Of a stretch of DNA of 37,662 bases, positions 8,600-16,958 are shown piece after piece. The notes under the pieces were generated by a model, which made no database searches, was not told the origin of the DNA, and saw nothing but the letters and a program-made list of their open reading frames with translations. Position 1 is the first letter of the stretch. The number at the start of each line of letters is the position of its first letter. The position numbers were made by a program, and so were the translations under genes. The stretch comes from CAZVEE01 sp964625525 (GTDB lineage Bacteria; Pseudomonadota; Alphaproteobacteria; JAJFIK01): assembly GCA_964625525.1 (NCBI GenBank), contig CAZVEE010000033.1:1-37662 (forward strand), given 5' to 3'.

Positions 8600-8632
8600 G
8601 GGCGCGGGGAGAGATCTCCCCGCGCCCTTTTT
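8600..8632 (+). terminator. Intrinsic terminator of cydAB
   Basis: GGGCGCGGGGAGA pairs with TCTCCCCGCGCCC (8600-8627); since only 2 nt separate perfect arms, the real stem is about 11 bp with a small loop. TTTTT follows at 8628-8632. It starts 29 nt after the cydB stop codon. On the minus strand no T-run follows the stem, so it serves mainly cydAB. Confidence 0.9.
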
Positions 8633-8668
8633 CGTCGTCCGATCGCGGGTCGTCCGCTCGCTGCTGGA

Positions 8669-9478
8669 TCAATCGGCGGTCCAGCCCCCGTCCACCACCA
8701 GTTCCGAGCCGGTCATGAAAGCTGAGGCATCGGTGAGCAGAAACACCACCGCCCGGGCGATATCCTCCGGTTCGCCCCAACGCCCCAGCGGATAGCGCTC
8801 GCGCACCACCGCCTTGCCCTCATCCACCGTGACCACGCCTTGTGCTTCCAGCTCCTTAAGCGGACCAACGCCCAGATCTGTGTCGATGGGGCCGGGATGC
8901 ACCGAGTTCACCCGCACATTGTCGCCGTTGCGCCCAAATTCGAGCGCACACGCTTTCGTCAGCATGCGCACCGCGCCTTTTGAGGCGCAATAGGCTGCAA
9001 ATCCGGCCGAACCCGTAATGCCGTAGACGGAAGACAAGTTGACGATCGAGGTGGGCACGGAGCGTCCCTGTGCCGTGTCCCGCAACAGCGGCAGCGCAGT
9101 GCGGATACCCAAAAACGTCCCTTCCACATTGATGGCGTTCACCCGCCGCCAGTCCTCAAGGGTCGTCAGTTCCGTCGGCTTCATGAGAATAATGCCGGCA
9201 TTGTTGACGAGCCCATCCAGGCGCCCATGGGTGGTGCGCACATGCGCGAGCGCCGCGTCCCACTGAGCTTCCTGCGTGACATCCAGATCAACGATTTCCG
9301 CCCGCCCGCCGGCGGCGATGATGTTCGCGGCCGTGCGTTCCGCGCCATCCCGGTCGATATCCCCCGCGACGACCGTGCCGCCGAGCGCGGCGATGCGCCG
9401 GGCGGTCTCCGCGCCGATGCCCTTGGACACGCCGGTGATCAGGACCACCCGGCCCGCCAAATCAAAGTCTTCACGCAT
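8669..9478 (-). CDS. SDR family NAD(P)-dependent oxidoreductase
   Basis: This 269-residue classical short-chain dehydrogenase has the dinucleotide-binding motif TGVSKGIG near residue 15, the NNAG motif, the catalytic Ser in NLSSVYG, and the Tyr/Lys pair in YCASK. The C-terminal PEDIARAVVFLLTDASAFMTGSELVVDGGWTAD is typical of the 3-oxoacyl-ACP-reductase/alcohol-dehydrogenase-like group. The substrate is unknown. I chose the ATG at 9478 because GGAGGAG precedes it; an in-frame start 4 codons upstream would lie on the ribosome-binding site. It is last in a same-strand series with the DUF482, GDPD and RidA-like genes, 37 nt after the DUF482 gene. Confidence 0.9.
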   Translation of the reverse strand: MREDFDLAGRVVLITGVSKGIGAETARRIAALGGTVVAGDIDRDGAERTAANIIAAGGRAEIVDLDVTQEAQWDAALAHVRTTHGRLDGLVNNAGIILMKPTELTTLEDWRRVNAINVEGTFLGIRTALPLLRDTAQGRSVPTSIVNLSSVYGITGSAGFAAYCASKGAVRMLTKACALEFGRNGDNVRVNSVHPGPIDTDLGVGPLKELEAQGVVTVDEGKAVVRERYPLGRWGEPEDIARAVVFLLTDASAFMTGSELVVDGGWTAD

Positions 9479-9515
9479 AATCTCCTCCACTCTGCTTATT
9501 GTGGTTTCGTTTTGA

Positions 9516-10694
9516 TCAGTCGCCGCCCTTACGAAATGGCGTATGGGCGCTCAGGGCACTGATATCATCCGCCACGGCGGCCCGCTCCGCCTCCAGATAA
9601 TCGGCCACCGCCTCCCGGAAGCCCTTATTGGCAATCCAATGGGCGGAGTAGGTTGGGGTGGGGGCGTAGCCACGCGCGATTTTATGGGCCCCTTGAGCCC
9701 CTGCCTCGACAGTCTTTAAGCCCCGTGCAATGGCGAAGTCGATGGCCTGATAATAGCAGGCCTCGAAATGCAGGAATGGGTGGTGCTCAATGGCGCCCCA
9801 GTGGCGCCCGAACAAGGTTTCTCCACCGATGAAATTGAGGGCGCCCGCTATGGCGCGGCCCTCGCGCCGGCACAAAACCAGCAGGATATGCTCCGCCAAC
9901 CGTTCGCCAATGAGGCTGAAAAAGGGGCGCGTCAGATAGGGCGTGCCCCATTTGCGCGCGCCCGTGTCTGTGTAAAACGTGAAGAAGGCATCCCAATGCT
10001 CTTCGCGCAGGTCGTCACCGGTCACCCATTCAATGGTGACGCCGCTGTCGCGCGCGGCCGCGCGTTCCTTGCGCAAGGCTTTGCGCTTGCGCGACGCGAG
10101 ATCATCAAGGAAGCCGTCGAAATTCGCATAGTCCCGATTGGCCCAGTGAAATTGCTGGTCTGTACGCTGAAGAAATCCGAGGCCGCCAAACAGTGTCCAT
10201 TGGTGTTCCGGCGGGAAATTGACATGCAGCGAGGAGACTTTCAGATCTTGCGCCGCTGCCGTCAGCCCGGCCACAAGCTGGCGTTCACGCACGGCTCTGT
10301 CCTCGCCCGCGCCGGCGAGAAGCCGCCGCCCCGTCGCCGGCGTGAACGGCACGGCAGAGAGCAGCTTTGGATAATAGGTGCCGCCCGCTCGCTCGAACGC
10401 ATTGGCCCAGCCGTGGTCGAAAATATACTCTCCATAGGAATGGCTTTTCAGATAGAGCGGCACGACACCCGTCACCGTGCCCGCCTGTTTCATCACCAGG
10501 TGCAACGGCGCCCAGCCGCTGTCCACCGTGGCCGAGCCGGATTCTTCCAGGGCCGACAGAAAAGCATGCGAGAGGAACGGATCAAAGGGTAGGCCGGGCG
10601 GATTAGCAAGCCCGTCCCAGGTCTCTGGCGTGACCGCGTCGAGACTGCGCACCAGAGTGATTTCCACCGGATCATCAGGACACGGCTTGCTCAT
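9516..10694 (-). CDS. FemAB-like/DUF482 GNAT-fold protein
   Basis: This 392-residue protein belongs to the FemAB-like/DUF482 family (COG3146), which has a GNAT-like fold and is annotated as 'peptidogalycan biosynthesis/recognition' without solid functional proof. Family landmarks are LHVNFPPEHQWTLFGGLGFLQRTDQQFHWANRDYANFDGFLDDLASRKRK in the middle and HFEACYYQAIDFAIARGLKTVEAGAQGAHKIARGYAPTPTYSAHWI near the end, both intact and at the expected length. No signal peptide or membrane segment is apparent. It lies 15 nt after the glycerophosphodiesterase gene on the same strand. An acyl or aminoacyl transfer role is inferred from the fold only. Confidence 0.85.
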   Translation of the reverse strand: MSKPCPDDPVEITLVRSLDAVTPETWDGLANPPGLPFDPFLSHAFLSALEESGSATVDSGWAPLHLVMKQAGTVTGVVPLYLKSHSYGEYIFDHGWANAFERAGGTYYPKLLSAVPFTPATGRRLLAGAGEDRAVRERQLVAGLTAAAQDLKVSSLHVNFPPEHQWTLFGGLGFLQRTDQQFHWANRDYANFDGFLDDLASRKRKALRKERAAARDSGVTIEWVTGDDLREEHWDAFFTFYTDTGARKWGTPYLTRPFFSLIGERLAEHILLVLCRREGRAIAGALNFIGGETLFGRHWGAIEHHPFLHFEACYYQAIDFAIARGLKTVEAGAQGAHKIARGYAPTPTYSAHWIANKGFREAVADYLEAERAAVADDISALSAHTPFRKGGD

Positions 10695-10709
10695 CCGCCC
10701 TCGCTGTTG

Positions 10710-11471
10710 TTATCGGCCGTCGGGCCGGAAGCCTTCGAAAATAAAGCCGTCGGCGGCTAGCCCTTGCGCCTGTGCCGCGCTGCGCACGGTCCACGCCAGC
10801 ACCGGCCAGCCGGCCGCGCGGGCCATCCGGGGGCCCCATTGGGTGAGGCCGGCCGCCTCATAGCCAAAGAAATGGGGCCGGGCGGGCAGAGCGGCCAGCA
10901 AATGGCGGCGGAAAAACCGCTCCCGCGCGCTCGCGCCCGATGCGTCCTCAGGATCAAGGGTCGTTGCAGACAGAAAGCCGCGGGCCAGATCCGGTGCCTG
11001 GGCCGCGAACCAGGCGACGGTGTGAGGGCAAAAGCTCTGCACCGCCGCCGGGCCCGCATAGGTCTCGAGCAACGCCGTGACCCGGGCTTCGAGCGCTCCG
11101 GGCGGCGCGGACCCGTCGGCGGTCTTGAGGTCAAGAAGCAACGGCACCCGCCCGGCCACCAGGGCCAGGATCTCGCCCAGGCGCGGGATCGTCTCGCCGG
11201 CGCCCGTGACGGTGAGCGCCGCGAGAGCCTCCGCGCGCCGGGCCGCGAGCGGGCCCGTGGCCGCCGTCAGACGCTCCAGCGCGGCGTCATGAAACACCAT
11301 GGCCTCGCCATCGGCGCTCAGACGCACATCCAGTTCGATGGGATAGCCGGCGGTGACGGCCGCTCGACACGCGGCGCGGGTGTTCTCCACCACGCCACAT
11401 GTCTTGTCGTGCAGGCCGCGATGGGCGATCCACGCCCCCCACAGCCAGGCGGTATCGGGGCGTGCCGTCAT
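10710..11471 (-). CDS. Glycerophosphodiester phosphodiesterase
   Basis: This 253-residue GDPD-family enzyme hydrolyses glycerophosphodiesters to glycerol-3-phosphate and an alcohol. The N-terminal AHRGLHDK gives the HR motif, ELDVRLSADGEAMVFHD gives the ExD...H metal-binding and catalytic set, and LLLDLK gives the downstream acidic/Lys strand. There is no signal peptide, so it is probably cytoplasmic and acts on internal lipid breakdown products. Its start overlaps the RidA-like gene by 4 nt. The combination with the DUF482 protein suggests lipid or envelope metabolism, which is inference. Confidence 0.9.
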   Translation of the reverse strand: MTARPDTAWLWGAWIAHRGLHDKTCGVVENTRAACRAAVTAGYPIELDVRLSADGEAMVFHDAALERLTAATGPLAARRAEALAALTVTGAGETIPRLGEILALVAGRVPLLLDLKTADGSAPPGALEARVTALLETYAGPAAVQSFCPHTVAWFAAQAPDLARGFLSATTLDPEDASGASARERFFRRHLLAALPARPHFFGYEAAGLTQWGPRMARAAGWPVLAWTVRSAAQAQGLAADGFIFEGFRPDGR

Positions 11472-11935
11472 GCCATCTCGAAAATCGCGTCGATCTCAAC
11501 CGCGACATTGAACGGCAGGCTGGGCGCCCCCACGGCAAAGCGGGCGTGGGGGCCGGCCGGGCCCAGCACGTCGGCAATCAGATCCGAGGCGCCGTTGATC
11601 ACCGCCGGATGCTGATCGAAATCCGGTGTGCAGTTCACAAACCCGCCCAGCTTCAAGCAGCGCTTGATGCGGTCCAGATTGCCATCGGCGGCGGTTTTCG
11701 CCTGGGCCAGCAGATTGAGCGCGCACAGCCGTGCCGCCTCCTGACCTTCCGCGATCGAGAAGGCCGCACCGAGCTTGCCTTGGAACTGCAAGCCTTCCGG
11801 TGTCACCGGCACTTGGCCCGACACGAAGACGAGCGCACCGGCCACCGTAAAGGGCACGTAATTGGCGGCGGGCGGAGCGGCGGGGGGCAGCGTGATCCCC
11901 ATCGCTTCAAGGCGCGCTTCGACTTGTCCCGTCAT
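11468..11935 (-). CDS. RidA-like (YjgF/YER057c/UK114) family protein
   Basis: This 155-residue protein belongs to the Rid superfamily, recognised by VFVSGQVPVTPEGLQFQGKLG, the central AARLCALNLLAQAKTAADGNLDRIKRCLKLGGFVNC and the ending LPFNVAVEIDAIFEM. Canonical RidA uses an Arg just before VE(I/V)EA to deaminate enamine/imine intermediates; here that position is Ala (VAVEIDAI). It therefore belongs to the longer Rid subgroup without the deaminase Arg, and a classical imine-deaminase activity should not be assumed. AAGGAGG precedes the ATG at 11935. It is first in the chain with the GDPD and DUF482 genes. Confidence 0.85.
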   Translation of the reverse strand: MTGQVEARLEAMGITLPPAAPPAANYVPFTVAGALVFVSGQVPVTPEGLQFQGKLGAAFSIAEGQEAARLCALNLLAQAKTAADGNLDRIKRCLKLGGFVNCTPDFDQHPAVINGASDLIADVLGPAGPHARFAVGAPSLPFNVAVEIDAIFEMA

Positions 11936-12158
11936 GGGGAACCTCCTTGTTGCTGGGCCCGCTCGGGCATGAGCGCGCCGGACTGTATCACCCGTGCGGA
12001 CGGCCGGCCAAGGCGCTGCCCACCCGTCGGTTGCCCTTGCAATCTGTGATTGGCGTCACTTTTGCGTAAACCCATCCGGCAGATCGCGGGGACGGTCTTA
12101 TGTGAAAATTCTGGGGCAGGCTTTAATGGGGCGTGCTGCGGGCTGAAAGGAGCCGGTG

Positions 12159-13010
12159 ATGGGGTGGGATCTGAGAGCAAGAGCGGCGGCGTTCGCCATG
12201 GTCTTGGGCGTATGGGCGGCGGGCCATGGCCCGGTAGAGGGCTCGCCTGCCGCGAGCCCCGCCTTCGACGTGTCCCATTTGGCGTCCCACCGGGCGGTTT
12301 ATGAAGTGAGCCTAGTGGACCCAGAGCATGATTCCGGTTTCACCTATGCCAGTGGCCGGATTGTCGTGGAGTGGCAGAACACCTGTTCGGGCTACGCCGC
12401 CAATCATCGCTTCGTGACCGAGTTTGGCTCGACCACCGGCATGCCTTTGTTATCGGACCGGCGGTTCTCCTCTTTCGAAGCGGAAGACGGCGAGACTTTT
12501 CAGTTCGCCATGGAGAATTTCATCAACATGGCGCTTGCGGATGGCACCGAGGGGCTGGCTTCTCGCCGCAATCGGGCGATCCGCTATGACGCGCCCATGG
12601 CGGATCAGCGGACCTTGCCCGATGGGGTTGTTTTCCCGACCCAGCACGCCATCGCCATCATGGCGGCAGCGGAAGAGGGTGCCACCGTGGTGAAGCGCCA
12701 GGTGTTCGACGGCTCGGAAGACGGATCGGTGTTCGATTCCGTTGCGTTTATCGGGCGCCAGCACGAGCCGCGGGGGCCGGAGCCCTTTGATACGGTGAAC
12801 GGGGCCGCAAAGCTCGGCGACATGCCCTATTGGCCGGTCACTTTGAGTTATTTCGAAGTGGGCGACCCCACCGATTTACCCTCCTATGAGGTTTATTATC
12901 ACCTCTATCCTAACGGGGTATCGGATCGGCTGAAGCTGAATTACGGTACTTTCGAACTCGAGGCCGACTTGGCGGAAATCGAGTTTTTGAGCGCGCCGGA
13001 GTGCTCGTAA
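12159..13010 (+). CDS. eipB: EipB-type periplasmic cell-envelope protein (DUF1849)
   Basis: This 283-residue secreted protein matches the EipB/DUF1849 family, a periplasmic beta-spiral protein that supports envelope integrity in Brucella. A signal-peptide-like start (RAAAFAMVLGVWAAG) is followed by LASHRAVYEVSL, NTCSGYAANHRFVTEF and RFSSFEAEDGETFQFAMENF, all typical of the family. Only two cysteines occur, Cys76 and Cys282, placed as in the disulfide known in Brucella EipB (one early in the domain, one near the C-terminus). I chose the ATG at 12159 because AAAGGAG lies 5 nt upstream; the GTG at 12156 is too close to it. The OsmC gene follows 33 nt later. Confidence 0.85.
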   Translation: MGWDLRARAAAFAMVLGVWAAGHGPVEGSPAASPAFDVSHLASHRAVYEVSLVDPEHDSGFTYASGRIVVEWQNTCSGYAANHRFVTEFGSTTGMPLLSDRRFSSFEAEDGETFQFAMENFINMALADGTEGLASRRNRAIRYDAPMADQRTLPDGVVFPTQHAIAIMAAAEEGATVVKRQVFDGSEDGSVFDSVAFIGRQHEPRGPEPFDTVNGAAKLGDMPYWPVTLSYFEVGDPTDLPSYEVYYHLYPNGVSDRLKLNYGTFELEADLAEIEFLSAPECS

Positions 13011-13043
13011 AAGGATCTCTGGTGCAGGTGCATCGGAGACCCC

Positions 13044-13520
13044 ATGAGCACGGATCATCAGTTCACCGTCACTGTTCACTGGACTGGGGACCGGGGCGAA
13101 GGCACGCGGGGCTATCGCGTCTACGGGCGGGACCATGTAATCGAAGTGGCCGGCAAGCCAGATCTTTTGGGATCTGCCGTGCCGGAATTCCGCGGCGATG
13201 CGGACCGTCATAATCCGGAAGACCTTTTCGTTGCCGCTTTGTCGAGCTGCCACATGCTGTGGTACCTGCATTTGTGTGCCGATGCCGGGGTGGTGGTGAC
13301 CGCCTATCAGGATACGGCCCAAGGCGTGCTGGTGCTGGATCGCGACCGGGGCGGACAGTTTGCCCGCGTGATCCTCTACCCGCAGGTGACCATCACCCCT
13401 GACAGCGACGCCAAGACCGCCCGGGCCCTGCATGCGGCGGCCCATATGCGTTGTTTCATCGCCAATTCCGTGTCTTGTCCGGTGCGCCATGAGCCGGTCA
13501 TCCGTGTTGAGACAGGCTGA
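13044..13520 (+). CDS. OsmC family peroxiredoxin-like protein
   Basis: This 158-residue protein has the OsmC/Ohr fold. The two family cysteines are Cys69 in the helix SSCHMLWYLHLC and Cys145 in NSVSCPV; in characterised members they reduce organic hydroperoxides. Additional cysteines at 78 and 137 are not diagnostic. NPEDLFVAALSSCHM is the typical central motif of the OsmC branch rather than Ohr. GGAG precedes the start. It lies between eipB and a GNAT gene, with gaps of 33 and 7 nt, so the three are probably co-transcribed. Confidence 0.92.
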   Translation: MSTDHQFTVTVHWTGDRGEGTRGYRVYGRDHVIEVAGKPDLLGSAVPEFRGDADRHNPEDLFVAALSSCHMLWYLHLCADAGVVVTAYQDTAQGVLVLDRDRGGQFARVILYPQVTITPDSDAKTARALHAAAHMRCFIANSVSCPVRHEPVIRVETG

Positions 13521-13527
13521 GCCCGCC

Positions 13528-14124
13528 ATGACCCCCTTGACCCTGGCGCCGGCGCGCCTTGAAGGCCGCTTTATTGTGCTGGAACCCCTGGAGGATGCCC
13601 ATCGCTCGGGCCTTGAGGCGGTCGCCCAGGACCCGGAGACCTGGGCCCATGTGCCGTTTCGCGCCGATGGTGATGGCTTCGCGCCCTGGTTTGACGGATC
13701 CCTCGCATTCCATGCCAGCGGCACGGCGCAGGTCTATGCGGTGCGATTAAAGGCGGATGGTCACGTGGCCGGCAGTACCAGCTTTCTCAATATCGAGCCG
13801 ACCCATCGGCGCGCAGAGATCGGCGCCACCTGGTATGCAGCGCCCGCGCGAGGGGGCCCGGTTAATCCGGAAGCGAAGTATCTTCTCCTCGCCCATGCCT
13901 TTGCCCATGGGGCGATCCGGGTGGAACTGAAGACCGACGCCCGTAACGCCCGCTCCCGCGCCGCGATTGCCAAGCTCGGCGCACGGGAAGAGGGGATCCT
14001 CCGTCGCCATACGCTCATGTGGGACGGATATGTGCGTGATACGGTGTATTATTCTATCCTCGACCACGAATGGCCGGCGGTGAAAACACGCCTGGAAGCC
14101 CGCTTGGCAGCCTTCCAGGACTGA
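13528..14124 (+). CDS. GNAT family acetyltransferase (RimJ/RimL-like)
   Basis: This is a 198-residue Acetyltransf_3-type N-acetyltransferase. Evidence is the N-terminal LEGRFIVLEPLEDAHRSGL, the central VAGSTSFLNIEPTHRRAEIGATWY strand-helix core and the ending VELKTDARNARSRAAIAKLGAREEGILRRHTLMWDGYVRDTVYYSIL, the acetyl-CoA-binding region of RimJ/RimL-like enzymes. I set the start at ATG 13528, 7 nt after the OsmC stop; the reading frame is open for 96 nt further upstream, but that part lies inside the OsmC gene. The substrate (a protein N-terminus or a small amine) is unknown. Confidence 0.88.
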   Translation: MTPLTLAPARLEGRFIVLEPLEDAHRSGLEAVAQDPETWAHVPFRADGDGFAPWFDGSLAFHASGTAQVYAVRLKADGHVAGSTSFLNIEPTHRRAEIGATWYAAPARGGPVNPEAKYLLLAHAFAHGAIRVELKTDARNARSRAAIAKLGAREEGILRRHTLMWDGYVRDTVYYSILDHEWPAVKTRLEARLAAFQD

Positions 14125-14140
14125 CGGGCGTCATGGGCGC

Positions 14141-15604
14141 TTACTCCGCGTCCGGTGCGGCGCGGAAATCCCCTTCGATTTCTGAGGCGATATAGATGAA
14201 CGCCGCATAGACAGCCACATTTTGCGCCAGGTCCTCCGGGTCGATCTTATCGAATGTGTCATCCGGCGTGTGGTGATAATCGAAATAGTCGGTGCCGTTC
14301 TGGGTGAGCGTCACCACAGGCATGCCCGCGAGGCGCAGGAACGTCATGTCCGGCCCGCCGCTGGCCCGATTGTCCCCCGGCGCGACCCCGAGGCGCCGGA
14401 AGACACGCAGAAATGCGGCGGCCTTGCCGAGCTTGTCTTCGCCCCAATTGGTCTGCATGCGCCAGATCTTGCGCGCACCGAAATCGGACTCCGTGCCGAT
14501 GACGTGCTTGTGCAAGTCCTCCGCATGGGCCTGGGCATAGGCGCGCGCGCCGACAAGCCCGACCTCTTCGGAGCCGAAATAGACGACGCGGATGGTGCGG
14601 GTGGGCCGCCCCGGCAATTGACCCACCAGCCGCGCGGCCGCCGTGACGATACCGATGCCGGCCCCATCATCAAGAGCGCCGGTGGCCTGATCCCAGGAAT
14701 CCAGATGCGCGCCGACGAGCACGATTTCGTCGGTCTGCCCGGGAATCTCCGCGATGACATTGGCGGACGGCACCAGTTGCTCGGGCCTGCCTTCCCAGGC
14801 CTGGCCGGTGCGCCCGCCGCCGCTCACATCAAGGGTCATGCTGACAGTCACGGGGCCACGTGCCAGCGCACGGGTCAATTGATCCGCATCCGGCGTGGAC
14901 AGGGCGGCGATGGGGACGAGTGGCACGCCGTCCTCATAGCGCATGGCGCCGGTATGGGCGAAACGCTTTTGGCTGGTGCCGACCGAGCGAATGAGCGCGC
15001 CGATGGCGCCGCGCCGTCCCGCTTCAACGGCTGCGCCGGAGCGCTTCTGCACCGCGACCCCATAGCCCACGCCATCCTGCGTGCGCATCATCTGCTCATC
15101 CACGAACGCGATCTTGCCCGTGAGGGAATGGGCCGGCGCCTCACGCAGATCCTCTAAAGTTTCAAACCGGACAATCTCGCCCTCGATGCCCTCTGGCGGG
15201 GTGGCCACCGAATAGCCCAGTGCCGTGATGGCCAGAGGCTGCGGGAATGGCGCAATGATCGCGGCCTCCTCGCGGGCCCGCGTCCACAGGCGCACCTGAA
15301 ACGGTTCCATACGGACAGACTCGAAGCCAAGCTCGGTCAGGGTGTCCACCGCCCATTCGCGCGCGCGGGCTTCTTGCGTGGTGCCCGCCAGGCGCGGACC
15401 GATCTCTGTCGTCAGCGACTCCACAATACGATAGGCGGTGTCATCGACAAGGGCCCGATCAATCAGCCGGTCGGCGGTTTCCTGCATCTCGGGCGTAAGC
15501 CAGGTGGGCTCCTCCTGCGCCTTGACGCTGGGCGCGAAGGCCAAGCCGACCGTCAGCGCCAGGACGGGTAGAAGCGCGGCGCCAAACCCCCGATACCAAA
15601 CCAT
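14141..15604 (-). CDS. Secreted M28-family zinc metallopeptidase
   Basis: This 487-residue protein is an M28 (aminopeptidase Y/PSMA-like) exopeptidase with a signal peptide, likely cleaved after VKA at about residue 29, so it acts in the periplasm or outside. The two-zinc site is visible: His/Asp in VGAHLDSWDQATGALDDGAG, the Glu pair in YFGSEEVGL, Asp in ESDFGARKIW, and His in YFDYHHTPDDTFDKID. A protease-associated (PA) domain fits the region between the signal peptide and the catalytic domain. I start it at ATG 15604, with AAGGGG 9 nt upstream, because the signal peptide begins there; longer in-frame starts overlap dinB. It follows dinB by 73 nt on the same strand. Confidence 0.9.
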   Translation of the reverse strand: MVWYRGFGAALLPVLALTVGLAFAPSVKAQEEPTWLTPEMQETADRLIDRALVDDTAYRIVESLTTEIGPRLAGTTQEARAREWAVDTLTELGFESVRMEPFQVRLWTRAREEAAIIAPFPQPLAITALGYSVATPPEGIEGEIVRFETLEDLREAPAHSLTGKIAFVDEQMMRTQDGVGYGVAVQKRSGAAVEAGRRGAIGALIRSVGTSQKRFAHTGAMRYEDGVPLVPIAALSTPDADQLTRALARGPVTVSMTLDVSGGGRTGQAWEGRPEQLVPSANVIAEIPGQTDEIVLVGAHLDSWDQATGALDDGAGIGIVTAAARLVGQLPGRPTRTIRVVYFGSEEVGLVGARAYAQAHAEDLHKHVIGTESDFGARKIWRMQTNWGEDKLGKAAAFLRVFRRLGVAPGDNRASGGPDMTFLRLAGMPVVTLTQNGTDYFDYHHTPDDTFDKIDPEDLAQNVAVYAAFIYIASEIEGDFRAAPDAE

Positions 15605-15677
15605 AATGATGTTCCCCTTTACTGCGGTTGGCGCAAGTCTGACGGGTTCTGGGCCGGTGTGCAAGATGTCCCGCTGT

Positions 15678-16958
15678 TTAGCGCCGCCGCGCGCCAAGGC
15701 CGCGTCCCAGTCCAATGGTGTCCGGGCCGAAGCGGTCGCGCAGCCGGTCCATGGCGCGCTCGGCGGCGCTGTGCCGGGGGCCGTCCTCATCAAGCAAGGT
15801 GAGCGGGTCTGCCAAGTCGGCATCGCTCAGTTCGCTGATACCGATACCCAGCAGGCGGAAGGCCGTCCCGTCGGTTTCCGCCGCCACAAGCTCGGCCCCG
15901 GTGGCAAACAGCGTATGGGCCATTTGGGTGGGGGCTGAGAGGCTGCGCCGTCGTGTCCGGGTCTTGAACTCCGTTGTTTTCAGCTTGACCGTCAGGACGC
16001 GGCCCGCAAGGCCCTTGGCCTTGGCCCGAGCCGCGACCTTCTCGCACAGCGGCCACAGGGCGGCGCGCAGTTCCTCTCGTTTGTGCAAGTCATCATTGAA
16101 CGTTGTTTCGGCGGAAATGCTCTTGGCCGGGTCATGCGGCGCCACAGAGCGGGTGTCGAGACCGCGCGCCAGGCGCCACACATGCCGGCCCATCGTGCCG
16201 TACCGACGGATCATGTCCGCTTCGTCGCGCTTTTGGATCTGGTGCAGATGGGTGAGCCCGTCCTTGGCCAGGCTGCGGGCAAAGGCGGGGCCCACGCCCC
16301 AGATCACGGTCACAGGCTGTGCGGCAAGAAAGCTCAAGGTTTCATCACGGCCGATGACGCAGAACCCGCGCGGCTTGTCCAGGTCCGACGCGACCTTGGC
16401 CAGGAACTTGTTATGGCTCAGTCCCACCGACGCGGTGATGCCGATGTCTTGCTCAATCTCGCGCAAGAGCCGCGCCAGCATCACCACCGGTGGGGCCCCG
16501 TGCAGGCGTTCCGTCCCCGTCAGATCCATGAAGGCCTCATCCAGGGAGAGCGGTTGGACGAGCGGAGTGAGCCGTTCCATCCGCTCCCGGATCGCCCGGC
16601 TCACGGCCACATATTTCGCCATGTTCGGTTTGATCACCACCGCATGGGGGCACGCTTTCAGTGCCTTGAACATGGGCATGGCCGAGCGCACTCCCGACAG
16701 CCGCGCGATGTAGCAGGCGGTGGACACCACGCCCCGTTTGCCCCCGCCTATGATCACCGGCTTGTCGTTCAGGCTCGGGTCGTCCCGCTTTTCCACCGAG
16801 GCATAGAAGGCGTCGCAATCCAGGTGGCCGATGGTCAGTGTGCGTAATTCCGGATGATGCAAAATGCGTCGCCCGCGACAGTTCGGGCAATAGCGCAGCC
16901 CCGGGGCGACCGCCGTGAAGCAGTCGCGGCACAGGCCATCGGGCGCGTCAGCGCTCAT
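15678..16958 (-). CDS. dinB: DNA polymerase IV (Y-family) with N-terminal zinc ribbon
   Basis: This 426-residue translesion polymerase has the Y-family catalytic residues Asp47 (LDCDAFYASVE) and Asp140-Glu141 (PLSLDEAFMDLTG). The middle shows the little-finger-preceding helix-hairpin-helix region (AAQPVTVIWGVGPAFARSLAKDGL). The N-terminal 30 residues add a CxxC...CxxC module (Cys10, 13, 24, 27) that looks like a zinc ribbon; E. coli DinB lacks it, but it occurs in alphaproteobacterial homologues. The C-terminus lacks an obvious beta-clamp-binding pentapeptide (it ends GLGRGLGARRR). Its ATG overlaps the ROK gene stop by 4 nt. No clear SOS box was found nearby. Confidence 0.93.
   Translation of the reverse strand: MSADAPDGLCRDCFTAVAPGLRYCPNCRGRRILHHPELRTLTIGHLDCDAFYASVEKRDDPSLNDKPVIIGGGKRGVVSTACYIARLSGVRSAMPMFKALKACPHAVVIKPNMAKYVAVSRAIRERMERLTPLVQPLSLDEAFMDLTGTERLHGAPPVVMLARLLREIEQDIGITASVGLSHNKFLAKVASDLDKPRGFCVIGRDETLSFLAAQPVTVIWGVGPAFARSLAKDGLTHLHQIQKRDEADMIRRYGTMGRHVWRLARGLDTRSVAPHDPAKSISAETTFNDDLHKREELRAALWPLCEKVAARAKAKGLAGRVLTVKLKTTEFKTRTRRRSLSAPTQMAHTLFATGAELVAAETDGTAFRLLGIGISELSDADLADPLTLLDEDGPRHSAAERAMDRLRDRFGPDTIGLGRGLGARRR

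Noticed and set aside
11932..12180. Minus-strand ORF of 82 codons directly upstream of the RidA-like gene
   Set aside because: It overlaps the RidA-like gene by 4 nt, but its sequence is Pro/Ser/Gln-rich without any protein-like pattern, and the RidA start has its own strong ribosome-binding site inside it.
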